Part shown: piece by piece, positions 32,536 to 40,373 of the stretch
How the letters are laid out: each line of letters begins with the position of its first letter
Numbering within the stretch: position 1 is the first letter of the stretch
From: AR5 sp041497115
Lineage (GTDB): Bacteria > Methylomirabilota > Methylomirabilia > Rokubacteriales > CSP1-6
Direction of reading: 5' to 3'
NCBI GenBank assembly: GCA_041497115.1
Contig: JBGQFW010000008.1
Coordinates: 1-64,000 of the forward strand
Length of the DNA: 64,000 nt
Notes under the pieces: model-generated
Told to the model about the DNA's origin: nothing
The model's input: the letters and a program-made list of their open reading frames with translations, nothing else
Databases searched by the model: none
Translations under genes and position numbers: made by a program

Positions 32536-35500
32536 ATGCTGTCTGAGATTCGCCCGCCGAAGGTAGGTCAATGGACCGAGCCCGCCCTGCGCGTCCTCCG
32601 GGAGCGGTACCTCCTGCGTGACGGGCGCGGGGAGGTGATCGAGACACCCGAGGAGATGTGCTGGAGGGTGGCGCAGTCCATTGCCGCGGGCGAGGCGCGC
32701 TACGGCCGGAGCCCGGCCGCCGTGCGCGAGGTGGCCGAGGCCTTCTACGACATGATGGTGGACGGGTTCTTCATCCCGAACTCGCCCACGCTCATGAACG
32801 CCGGTAAGGGCAACGGCCTGCAGTACTCGGCCTGCTACGTGCTGCCGGTGGGCGACTCGATGGAGGAGATCTTCGACTCCGTCAAGGCGGCCGCCATCAT
32901 CCACAAGTCGGGCGGGGGCACCGGCTTCGCGTTCTCCCGCCTGCGCCCCAAGGACGACCTCGTCGCCTCCACCGGCGGCCGGGCCTCGGGGCCGGTCTCC
33001 TTCCTGCGCGTCTTCAACAGCGCGACGGAGGCGGTCAAGCAGGGGGGCACGCGGCGGGGGGCCAACATGGGCATCCTGCGCGTCGATCACCCGGACATCC
33101 TGGAGTTCATCGACTGCAAGCTCGACGGCGGGATCACCAACTTCAACATCTCGGTGGCGGTCACCGACGTGTTCATGGACGCCCTCGCCCGCGGCGAGGA
33201 CTACGACCTGGTCAACCCGCACAACGGCGACGTGACCCAGCGGCTGAGCGCCCGCGAGGTCTTCGAGCGCATGGTGCGGGCGGCGTGGCGCTCCGGCGAC
33301 CCCGGCATGGTGTTCCTCGACCGGATCAACGCCAGCCCGGCCAACCCCACGCCGGAGATCGGCACCGTCGAGGCCACCAACCCGTGCGTGACCGGCGACA
33401 CGCTGATCTACACCGCTCGCGGTCTCTGCCGGGCGGACCACCTGGCCGCCGGGAGGGAAGGCGTCGACGTGCTGCTCGACTCGCGGTTCGATGCCGGTGA
33501 CTGGGGCCCGGCGTCGACCGTGTTCTCGGTGGGTGAGAAACCGGCTTTCCGGCTCACGACCACCGAGGGCTATGAGCTGCGCCTCACCGCCGATCATCGG
33601 GTCATGACGGCGCGCGGCTGGCGGCGAGCCAGCGAGCTGCAGCCCGGCGACCTGCTGCATATCGTCAACCGCAAGGGCGGATTCGGCGAAGGTGGCTCGG
33701 CCGAAGAGGGTCGCATCCTGGGGTGGCTGATCGGCGACGGGCACATCCGTCCCGACAAGGGCGTGATCCTCCGCTTCTACGGCGACGAGAAGCGCGAGCT
33801 CGCGCCGGCCTTCGCCGACGACATGAACGCCGTGCTCGGGTCGCGTCCGGGCGAGCGCTACCATATCGGCACGGTCGCGGTGAAGGGCCGTGACGAGGCC
33901 GCGGTCAGCTCGGTGCGGATGGCGCAGCGCCTCGTCGAGCGATATGGCATGACGCAGGAGAGCAAGCTCGCCGGCGTTCCCGCCGGGGTGCTGGGGGGCT
34001 CGGAGGCGTTGCAGCGTGGCTTCCTCCAGGCCCTCTTCACCGCCGACGGCCACATCGCCGGCGCACCGGACCACGGCGTCTCCGTCCGGCTGACGTCAGT
34101 GTCGCTGCCGCTGCTCAAAGACGTTCAGCGCTTGCTGCTCAACTTCGGCATCGCGTCTCGGCTGTATGTCGATCGCCACCCGGCCCGTACGGCGACGCTT
34201 CCGGACGGTCGAGGTGCCAGCGCGTCGTACGCCTGCCAGGCCGATCACGATCTCGTCGTCGCCCGCGAGAGCGTCGCGACGTTTGCGAGTGAGGTGGGCT
34301 TCCTGGCCGCGTCCAAGCAGCGCCGGCTCATGGACGCGCTGGGCGCCTACAGCCGCGGCCCCTATCGGGAGCCGTTCGTGGCCCGTTTCGAGGCGCTGGT
34401 GCCGGACGGCATCGAAGAGGTCTTCGACCTGAAGGAGCCGTTCACCCACAGCTTCGTCGCGAACGGCATCGTCGTGCACAACTGCGGAGAGCAGCCGTTG
34501 CTGCCCAACGAGGCGTGCAACCTCGGCTCCCTCAACGTGTCGAAGTTCGCCCGGCAGGGCGAGGACGGCGGCGACTGGGCGATCGACTGGGACGAGATGG
34601 AGCGGGTGGTGCGGCTGGCGGTGCGATTCCTCGACGACGTCATCGAGATGAACCCGTATCCGCTGCCGCAGATCGACGAGACGGTGAAGTCCAACCGCCG
34701 CATCGGGCTGGGCATCATGGGGTGGGCCGACCTGCTGTTCATCATGGGCATCCCCTACGACAGCCCCGACGCCATCACGCTGGCCGAGCGGCTCATGTCG
34801 TTCGTGAAGGAGAAGTCGCACGACCAGTGCGGCAAGCTGGCCGAGGAGCGCGGGCCGTTCCCCAACTGGAGCCACTCGATCTACCGGGAGGTGCGCCCGA
34901 TGCGCAACTCCACGGTGACGACGATCGCGCCGACCGGCACGATCTCGATGATCGCCGGCTGCTCGTCGGGGATCGAGCCGATCTTCGCCCTGGCCTTCCA
35001 GCACCGGGTCAAGCAGTCCGACGGCGAGCGGGTGCTGACGTTCGTCAACGAGACCTTCGAGCAGATCGCCAAGGCGCGCGGCCTCTACTCCGAGGCCCTC
35101 AAGGACGAGATCGCCAAGCGCGGCTCGCTGCACGGCATCCCCGGCGTCCCCGAGGAGGCCGCGCGCGTGTTCAAGACCTCGCACGAGATCGGCTTCGAGT
35201 GGCACGTGCGCCACCAGGCGGCCTTCCAGCGCTACACCGACAACGGCGTGAGCAAGACCATCAACCTGCCCAACGACGCCAGCGAGGAGGACGTGGCGGC
35301 CGCCTACAAGCTGGCGTGGGAGCTCGGCTGCCTGGGCATCACGGTCTTCCGCGACGGCTGCAAGGGCGAGCAGGTGCTGCACGTCGGCCTCAAGGACAAG
35401 ACCGCGGCGCCGGTCGTCGGGCCGTCGGTCGTCAAGCCGCGGCCGCACAGCCTCTCGGGGCGGACCTATCGCAGCGAGACGCCCATCGGCACCGCGTTCA

Positions 35501-35922
35501 TCACGGTCAACGAGACCGAGGAACCTGAGCCCTTCGAGGTGTTCGTGCAGGTCGGCAAGGGCGGCTCGGATACCATGGCCGTCGCCGAGGCGCTGGGGCG
35601 GCTGATTTCGCTCACGCTGAGGCTACCTTCGCCGATGTCGCCTCAGCGGCGGCTCGAGGAGGTCATCAGTCAGCTCTCGCGCATCGGCGGGGCCCAGCCG
35701 CTGGGCTTCGGCAAGGGCAAGGTGCTCTCGCTGCCCGACGCCCTCGCGCGCACGCTGGCCGAGCACACGGGCCAGATCAAGCCCGTGTCGGAGGGGCCGC
35801 CGGCGGCCCGCGCCACCGAGCAGCGGCGCATCGGCGACCTCTGCAAGGAGTGCGGTCAGGCGACGTTCGTCTACGAGGAGGGGTGCAAGAAGTGCCTCTC
35901 CTGCGGGTACAACGAGTGCTGA
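32536..35922 (+). CDS. nrdJ: Adenosylcobalamin-dependent ribonucleotide reductase with intein
   Basis: An 1128-residue precursor. Removing a 366-residue intein leaves a 762-residue class II ribonucleotide reductase, the normal size. The extein shows PNSPTLMNAG, the LQYSACYVLPVGDSMEEIF active-site Cys region, KSGGGTGFAFSRLRP, the radical-site NPCGEQPLLPNEACNLGSLN, and PTGTISMIAGCSSGIEP. The C-terminal GDLCKECGQ...CKKCLSCGYNEC is the metal/redox tail of NrdJ. It makes deoxynucleotides without oxygen-derived radicals, using B12. The intein splits exactly before the Cys of NPCGEQ, so the protein is inactive until spliced. Strong RBS; single gene followed by a terminator. Confidence 0.95.
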   Translation: MLSEIRPPKVGQWTEPALRVLRERYLLRDGRGEVIETPEEMCWRVAQSIAAGEARYGRSPAAVREVAEAFYDMMVDGFFIPNSPTLMNAGKGNGLQYSACYVLPVGDSMEEIFDSVKAAAIIHKSGGGTGFAFSRLRPKDDLVASTGGRASGPVSFLRVFNSATEAVKQGGTRRGANMGILRVDHPDILEFIDCKLDGGITNFNISVAVTDVFMDALARGEDYDLVNPHNGDVTQRLSAREVFERMVRAAWRSGDPGMVFLDRINASPANPTPEIGTVEATNPCVTGDTLIYTARGLCRADHLAAGREGVDVLLDSRFDAGDWGPASTVFSVGEKPAFRLTTTEGYELRLTADHRVMTARGWRRASELQPGDLLHIVNRKGGFGEGGSAEEGRILGWLIGDGHIRPDKGVILRFYGDEKRELAPAFADDMNAVLGSRPGERYHIGTVAVKGRDEAAVSSVRMAQRLVERYGMTQESKLAGVPAGVLGGSEALQRGFLQALFTADGHIAGAPDHGVSVRLTSVSLPLLKDVQRLLLNFGIASRLYVDRHPARTATLPDGRGASASYACQADHDLVVARESVATFASEVGFLAASKQRRLMDALGAYSRGPYREPFVARFEALVPDGIEEVFDLKEPFTHSFVANGIVVHNCGEQPLLPNEACNLGSLNVSKFARQGEDGGDWAIDWDEMERVVRLAVRFLDDVIEMNPYPLPQIDETVKSNRRIGLGIMGWADLLFIMGIPYDSPDAITLAERLMSFVKEKSHDQCGKLAEERGPFPNWSHSIYREVRPMRNSTVTTIAPTGTISMIAGCSSGIEPIFALAFQHRVKQSDGERVLTFVNETFEQIAKARGLYSEALKDEIAKRGSLHGIPGVPEEAARVFKTSHEIGFEWHVRHQAAFQRYTDNGVSKTINLPNDASEEDVAAAYKLAWELGCLGITVFRDGCKGEQVLHVGLKDKTAAPVVGPSVVKPRPHSLSGRTYRSETPIGTAFITVNETEEPEPFEVFVQVGKGGSDTMAVAEALGRLISLTLRLPSPMSPQRRLEEVISQLSRIGGAQPLGFGKGKVLSLPDALARTLAEHTGQIKPVSEGPPAARATEQRRIGDLCKECGQATFVYEEGCKKCLSCGYNEC
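33385..34482 (+). mobile_element. Intein with LAGLIDADG (DOD) homing endonuclease
   Basis: A 366-residue in-frame insert in NrdJ, starting with Cys (CVTGDTLIYT) and ending in the G-block VVHN before the extein Cys. The B-block TADHRVMTARGW has the conserved T-x-x-H, and the F-block reads VFDLKEPFTHSFVANG. Two LAGLIDADG-like motifs are present, ILGWLIGDGHI and FLQALFTADGHI, both with the catalytic Asp, so the endonuclease domain appears intact. Inteins at this NPC/GEQ site are known in other ribonucleotide reductases. The splicing residues Cys1, His-Asn at the end and Cys+1 are all present, so it should splice. Confidence 0.93.
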
Positions 35923-36002
35923 GGCTCCTGTTCCGGCGCATCAAGCTCGTCCGCGCGGCGCGCCAACGGCGCCGGCGCCGCTCCCGCCCAAGACGGTAGC
36001 CC

Positions 36003-36035
36003 GGGCAGGGGGGCGGCGGTCGCGCCCCCCTGCCC
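36003..36035. terminator. Long G6/C6 hairpin after nrdJ
   Basis: Thirteen-base perfect arms (GGGCAGGGGGGCG / CGCCCCCCTGCCC) around a 7-nt loop, 80 bp after the nrdJ stop. Between them (35958-35972) lies GCGCGCCAACGGCGC, a 15-mer also present at 12112-12126 next to another G-tract hairpin. Confidence 0.6.
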
Positions 36036-36044
36036 AGGACAATC

Positions 36045-36053
36045 GGGTAGAAT
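36045..36053 (+). promoter_or_regulatory. -10 box for the small gene at 36061
   Basis: GGGTAGAAT includes TAGAAT (36048-36053), 7 nt before the GTG start. The arrangement implies a leaderless transcript. Confidence 0.45.
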
Positions 36054-36060
36054 CGCGCCC

Positions 36061-36363
36061 GTGTTCTCCGGTGGGTCGTACGACGAGGTCGCGCGCTGGC
36101 TCCGCAACTTCCTCATCTCGCACGCCAAGCGTGAGCAGCCCCGGGTGCAGGTCGTGCTGGACGACGACGACGCGCTCGCGGGGCGTGGCTATCGCGCGCG
36201 CCTGCGGCTCGGCGAGCGGGTGAGCGAGCCGATCGAGCTCGACTACCACGAGGTCGCCGACAAGCGCGGCGCCCTCGCCTGGTGCGCCGCGCTCGCCGCC
36301 CGCACGCGCACCGTCGCGCGCGCCCTCGCCGCCGGGAGCGCGGCCGACGCCCGCGCCCGCTAG
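36061..36363 (+). CDS. Hypothetical protein, 100 residues
   Basis: A small basic/acidic protein with no recognised family. An N-terminal helix (YDEVARWLRNFLISHAKRE) is followed by beta-like VQVVLDDDDALAGRGYRARLRL and EPIELDYHEVADKRGAL, then an Ala/Arg-rich helix. The layout of alternating charged strands looks like a genuine fold. It begins with GTG just after a TAGAAT box and ends with TAG shortly before the NCS2 permease. No signal peptide or membrane segment. Confidence 0.6.
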   Translation: MFSGGSYDEVARWLRNFLISHAKREQPRVQVVLDDDDALAGRGYRARLRLGERVSEPIELDYHEVADKRGALAWCAALAARTRTVARALAAGSAADARAR

Positions 36364-36382
36364 CTCCCGCGCGCCCCGCTGG

Positions 36383-37894
36383 CTGGCGGCGGGGGACGTC
36401 AACGGCTTCCTCGGTCTGGCCCTCGACAACACCACCAACCTCGTCATCCTCTCCAGCCTGCTGATCGGCGTCTTCGGCTTCCCGGCCGGGCTCGTGCTGG
36501 GGCGGATGCTGCCGGGCACCGCGCTGGGTGTGCTGGTGGGCGATCTCGCGTACACCGCGATGGCCGTGCGGCTCATGCGGCGTACCGGGCGCACCGACGT
36601 CACCGCGATGCCCTTCGGCATCGACACGCCGACGCTCTTCGCGATGGTGTTCGGCGTGCTCGGGCCGGTGAAGCTGGCCACCGGCGACCCGGTGCTCGCG
36701 TGGAAGGTCGGCATGGCCGTCACCCTGGCGATCGGGATCGTCAAGTGCGGGCTGTCCTTCGCCGGCGACTGGGTGCGCCGCGTGGTGCCGCGCGCCGCGC
36801 TGCTCGGCTCGATCGCCGGCGTGGCGATCCTCCTGATCGCGTTCCTGCCGATGCTCAAGGTCCTGCGCGACCCGCTGGTGGGGCTCGTCGCGCTGTTCGT
36901 GCTGCTGCTGGCCCTGCTGGGCGGGGTGCGGATGCCGCTCGGCGTGCCGGGCGCCTTCGCCGCCGTCGCGGCGGGCGCCGGCGTGTACTGGCTGCGCGCG
37001 GCGCTCGGCGGCGCCGGCCACCCGCCGCCCGCGGCCGGCGCGGCGCTGGCACTGGCGCTGCCGTGGCCGACCCTCGGCTGGCTCTCGGCGCTGGACGACG
37101 CCCTGCCCTATCTCTCGATCGCGCTGCCGTTCGCCCTCGTCACGATCATCGGCGGCATCGACAACACCGAGAGCGCGGCGGCGGCGGGCGACGAGTACCG
37201 GGCGCGGGACATCCTGCTCACCGAGGCGCTCGCCACGGTGCTGACCGGCCTCTGCGGCGGCGTCGTCCAGAACACCCCGTACATCGGCCACCCCGCCTAC
37301 AAGGCGATGGGCGCCCGCGCCGGCTACACGCTGGTGACCGGGCTGGTCATCGGCGTCGGGGCGGCGGTCGGCGCACTCGGTGCGCTGGTCGGAGTGTTGC
37401 CGGAGGCCGCGGTGGCGCCGATCCTGATCTTCATCGGGCTCGAGATCACCGCCCAGGCGTTCCTCGCCTCGCCGCCCCGCCACGGCCCGGCCGTCGCGCT
37501 GGCGTTCGTGCCGGTTGCGGCGGCGGTCGTGCTCATCGAGCTGGGAGGGATCCTGTCGGCGCTGGGCCGGTCGGCGGCGGATCTCACCGGGGAGGCGGCC
37601 GCCACCTATGGTGCGCTGCTCGTGCTCGGCAACGGCTTCATCCTCACCGCCGTGCTCTGGGGCTCGGCCCTGGTCTTCGTCATCGAGCGGCGGGCGCCGG
37701 CGGCGGCGCTGGTGTTCGTCCTGACCAGCCTCGCCACGCTGTGCGGCCTCGTGCACTCGCCGCTGCCGAGCGGCGCCGTGTTCTGGCCGTGGTCGGCCTC
37801 GGCGCCGCTGACGGTGGCCGCCCCCCTGGCGGGGGCCTACGGCGCCCTCGCCGGCCTCGTGCTGCTGACGGCGGGGCGCGCGCGAACGCGTTAA
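36383..37894 (+). CDS. NCS2-type permease (xanthine/uracil or AzgA-like), CTG start suspected
   Basis: An inner-membrane protein of about 503 residues with 12-14 membrane segments. FGIDTPTLFAMVFGVLGPV, IGGIDNTESAAAAGDEYRARDIL and GGVVQNTPYIGHPAYKAMGARAGYTL mark the NCS2/SulP-like fold with its conserved acidic residue and NTP motif. It probably imports a nucleobase or related anion. The first canonical start (GTG 36494) would delete the first membrane helix and the conserved GDVNGFLGLALDN segment. The frame upstream has no ATG/GTG/TTG; CTG at 36383, just before that segment, is the best candidate, with upstream W also resembling homologues. Confidence 0.8.
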   Translation: MAAGDVNGFLGLALDNTTNLVILSSLLIGVFGFPAGLVLGRMLPGTALGVLVGDLAYTAMAVRLMRRTGRTDVTAMPFGIDTPTLFAMVFGVLGPVKLATGDPVLAWKVGMAVTLAIGIVKCGLSFAGDWVRRVVPRAALLGSIAGVAILLIAFLPMLKVLRDPLVGLVALFVLLLALLGGVRMPLGVPGAFAAVAAGAGVYWLRAALGGAGHPPPAAGAALALALPWPTLGWLSALDDALPYLSIALPFALVTIIGGIDNTESAAAAGDEYRARDILLTEALATVLTGLCGGVVQNTPYIGHPAYKAMGARAGYTLVTGLVIGVGAAVGALGALVGVLPEAAVAPILIFIGLEITAQAFLASPPRHGPAVALAFVPVAAAVVLIELGGILSALGRSAADLTGEAAATYGALLVLGNGFILTAVLWGSALVFVIERRAPAAALVFVLTSLATLCGLVHSPLPSGAVFWPWSASAPLTVAAPLAGAYGALAGLVLLTAGRARTR

Positions 37895-37910
37895 GATCGC
37901 AGGGAGGAGA
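37892..37910 (+). promoter_or_regulatory. -10 box and RBS before the CBS-domain gene
   Basis: TAAGAT at 37892-37897 overlaps the permease stop codon, and GGGAGGAGA (37902-37910) is a strong RBS 5 nt before the ATG at 37916. The gene may be expressed independently of the permease. Confidence 0.45.
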
Positions 37911-37915
37911 AGCCC

Positions 37916-38350
37916 ATGAACATTGCCGGCATCCTGGCCACGAAAGGCGACAAGGTCGTCACCATTCGGGGAGAGCAGACGATCCGGGAGGCGCTCGGCG
38001 TGCTCGCCCAGCACAACATCGGCGCGCTCATCGTCGTGGACGCCGGCATGCGGCCGGTCGGCATCCTATCCGAGCGCGACATCGTCCGGGCGGCCGCCAA
38101 GAGCGAGGGGATCTTCCCGCTGCCGGTGAGCCAGCTCATGACGCGCGACGTGACGGTGGGCTCGCCGCACGACGATCTGAAGGCGGTCGCCGCCACGATG
38201 CTCCAGCGACGGTTCCGCCACCTGCCGGTGGTGGACGGCGGCAAGCTGGTCGGTATGGTGTCGCTCGGCGACGTCGTCAAGGCCCAGCGCGACCTCTACC
38301 AGGGCGAGGTGGACACGCTGCAGACGATCGTCATGGAGGGCGGCCACTGA
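37916..38350 (+). CDS. Tandem CBS-domain protein
   Basis: A 144-residue protein made of two CBS motifs. The first includes TIREALGVLAQHNIGALIVVD and VGILSERDIVRA, the second DLKAVAATMLQRRFRHLPVVD and VGMVSLGDVVK. Such stand-alone pairs bind adenine nucleotides and act as energy or redox sensors, or as regulators of partner enzymes. The stop overlaps the start of the ferredoxin-NADP reductase gene (TGATG), which suggests that reductase as a possible partner; this is inference. Confidence 0.9.
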   Translation: MNIAGILATKGDKVVTIRGEQTIREALGVLAQHNIGALIVVDAGMRPVGILSERDIVRAAAKSEGIFPLPVSQLMTRDVTVGSPHDDLKAVAATMLQRRFRHLPVVDGGKLVGMVSLGDVVKAQRDLYQGEVDTLQTIVMEGGH

Positions 38351-39762
38351 TGACGGCTCCCGGCACCGCCGAGCACCCGCTCCGGGTGGCGATCGTCGGT
38401 GCCGGGCCGGCCGGATTCTACGCGGCCGAGCACCTCCTGCGGCGGCCCGATCTCGTGATCGACGTGGACCTGTTCGACCGGCTGCCCACGCCCTACGGGC
38501 TGGTGCGGGCCGGCGTCGCCCCCGATCACCAGAAGATCAAGGCGGTCGCCGCGACGTTCGACCGCACCGCCGCCCACGAGCGCTTCCGCTTCTTCGGCGG
38601 CGTCGAGCTGGGCAAACACGTGAGCGTCGAGGACCTGCGCGCGCACTACCATCAGATCGTCTACACCACCGGCGCCCAGACGGACCGCCGCATGGGCATT
38701 CCGGGCGAGGACCTGCCGGGCAGCCATCCCGCCACCGAGTTCGTCGCCTGGTACAACGGCCATCCCGACTATCGCGACTGCCAGTTCGACCTCACCCAGG
38801 AGCGCGTCGCCGTCGTCGGCGTCGGCAACGTCGCGGTGGACGTGGCCCGCATCCTCTGCCGCACGCCGGCCGAGCTCGAGCAGACGGATATCGCCGCCCA
38901 CGCGCTCGACGCCCTGCGGGGCAGCCGCGTGCGCAAGGTCTACCTGCTCGGCCGGCGGGGTGCCGCCCAGGCGGCGTTCACCAACCCCGAGGTGAAGGAG
39001 CTCGGCGATCTGGCCGGCGCCGACGTCGTGGTCGTTCCCGAGGAGGTCGAGCTCGACCCGCTCAGTCGCGAGGGGCTCGAGAAGAGCGGCGACCGGGCGG
39101 GTTTCAAGAAAGTGGAGATCCTCGGCTCGTACGCGACGCGCCCGCCGGCCGGCAAGCCCCGCCAGCTGGTGCTGCGCTTCCTCGTCTCGCCGGTGGCCCT
39201 CGTCGCCAACGCGGCGGGCGCCGTCGGCGGCATCCGCCTCGTGCACAACCGCCTCGTCGCCTCGGCGATCGGCGCCATCCAGCCCCAGCCGACGGACCGG
39301 TTCGAGGAGCTGGCGGTGGGCTTGGTGTTCCGCTCGGTCGGCTACCGCGGCGTGCCGCTGCCCGGCGTGCCGTTCGACGACAAGTGGGGTGTCGTCCTGA
39401 ACGAGAAGGGACGCGTCCTCGACCCCGACAGCAAGCAGCCGCGCGCCGGCGAGTACACGGCCGGCTGGATCAAGCGCGGCCCCAGCGGCGTCATCGGCAC
39501 CAACAAGCCGGACGCGCTGGAGACCGTGACCGCGATGGTCGAGGACGTCGCCGCCGGCCGCACGCTGGCGCCCGCCGAGCCCGACCCGGCGAGCGTCGAG
39601 CGGCTGCTGCGCCAGCGCCAGTCGCACGTCGTGGGCTACGCCGACTGGCTGCGCCTGAACGCGCTGGAGCTCGAGCGGGGCCGGGCGGTGGGCCGGCCCC
39701 GGGTCAAGTTCACGCGGGTCGACGAGATGCTCGCCGCGCTCGGGAACCGCGCCGACGGCTGA
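38350..39762 (+). CDS. Ferredoxin-NADP+ reductase (FprA/adrenodoxin reductase type)
   Basis: A 470-residue flavoprotein of the FprA/adrenodoxin-reductase group. FAD is bound by VAIVGAGPAGFYAAEHLL, NADP by VAVVGVGNVAVDVARIL, and the family-specific PTPYGLVRAGVAPDHQKIK and GWIKRGPSGVIGTNKPDA motifs are present. It moves electrons between NADPH and ferredoxin in the cytoplasm. About 450-470 residues is the normal length. The ATG overlaps the CBS gene stop. Ferredoxin is not encoded nearby. Confidence 0.93.
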   Translation: MTAPGTAEHPLRVAIVGAGPAGFYAAEHLLRRPDLVIDVDLFDRLPTPYGLVRAGVAPDHQKIKAVAATFDRTAAHERFRFFGGVELGKHVSVEDLRAHYHQIVYTTGAQTDRRMGIPGEDLPGSHPATEFVAWYNGHPDYRDCQFDLTQERVAVVGVGNVAVDVARILCRTPAELEQTDIAAHALDALRGSRVRKVYLLGRRGAAQAAFTNPEVKELGDLAGADVVVVPEEVELDPLSREGLEKSGDRAGFKKVEILGSYATRPPAGKPRQLVLRFLVSPVALVANAAGAVGGIRLVHNRLVASAIGAIQPQPTDRFEELAVGLVFRSVGYRGVPLPGVPFDDKWGVVLNEKGRVLDPDSKQPRAGEYTAGWIKRGPSGVIGTNKPDALETVTAMVEDVAAGRTLAPAEPDPASVERLLRQRQSHVVGYADWLRLNALELERGRAVGRPRVKFTRVDEMLAALGNRADG

Positions 39763-39804
39763 CGCGATTTCTCCCGTGCGGGGCGTCGTGCGGGGGAATA
39801 ACGC

Positions 39805-39834
39805 TTGACCCGTTTCGTCTCGCGAGTGTTAAAT
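39805..39834 (+). promoter_or_regulatory. Sigma-70 type promoter for the cytochrome c gene
   Basis: TTGACC (39805-39810), an 18-bp spacer and TTAAAT (39829-39834). A 49-nt leader with GGGAGGAG (39871-39878) leads to the ATG. Confidence 0.65.
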
Positions 39835-39883
39835 GGGCGCACCGTTTTGTGAATCGCATCACGAAGTGCCGGGAGGAGGCGCC

Positions 39884-40306
39884 ATGAACGCCTGTCTGAG
39901 GTCGCTCACCGTCGCCGCCGCCGCCGCCGCCCTCGTCGCGGGCGCGGGCACGATGGCCGCGTGGGCGCAGGGTGAATGGAAGGCGCCGGCGGACGCGAAG
40001 AACACGAAGAACCCGCTGGCAGACAAGAAGGCCGACAAGGCCGTGCTGGCCGAGGGCAAGAAGCTGGCGGAGACCAACTGCGCGTCCTGCCACGGGCCGT
40101 GGGGCACGGGCAACGGGCCCGCCGCCGTGGCGCTGCCGCCGCCCAAGCCGGCCGACTGGACCTCGGCAAAGGTCGCCGCCGAGGCCGACGGCGAGATCTT
40201 CTGGAAGATCAGCAACGGGCGGGGCGCCATGCCCCCCTGGAAGCACCTGCCGGACGCCCAGCGCTGGCAGCTCGTGAACTACATCCGCTCGCTGCAGAAG
40301 AAGTAG
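39884..40306 (+). CDS. Periplasmic c-type cytochrome
   Basis: A 140-residue monohaem cytochrome. The signal peptide ends at AWA-Q (about residue 28). The haem motif CASCH sits at residues 66-70, and the likely distal Met is in GRGAMPPWKHLP; the closing WQLVNYIRSLQKK helix is typical of the class I cytochrome c fold. It carries electrons in the periplasm; the partner oxidase or reductase is not in the window. It is a single gene with its own promoter upstream and a strong terminator downstream. Confidence 0.92.
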   Translation: MNACLRSLTVAAAAAALVAGAGTMAAWAQGEWKAPADAKNTKNPLADKKADKAVLAEGKKLAETNCASCHGPWGTGNGPAAVALPPPKPADWTSAKVAAEADGEIFWKISNGRGAMPPWKHLPDAQRWQLVNYIRSLQKK

Positions 40307-40326
40307 CGAGGCCGGCGCCATCCTCG

Positions 40327-40357
40327 ACGCCCCGCCGGCGGTTGCCGGCGGGGCGTT
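40327..40357 (+). terminator. Rho-independent terminator after the cytochrome gene
   Basis: Thirteen-base perfect arms (ACGCCCCGCCGGC / GCCGGCGGGGCGT) with a GGTT loop and a short TT end. It separates the cytochrome gene from ppx/gppA. Confidence 0.75.
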
Positions 40358-40373
40358 CGCGTATTCCGACTCC

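Noticed and set aside
33385..34482. The insert in NrdJ as an ordinary domain extension
   Set aside because: It starts with Cys, ends in His-Asn before a conserved Cys, splits an otherwise unbroken active-site motif and has two LAGLIDADG-type motifs.
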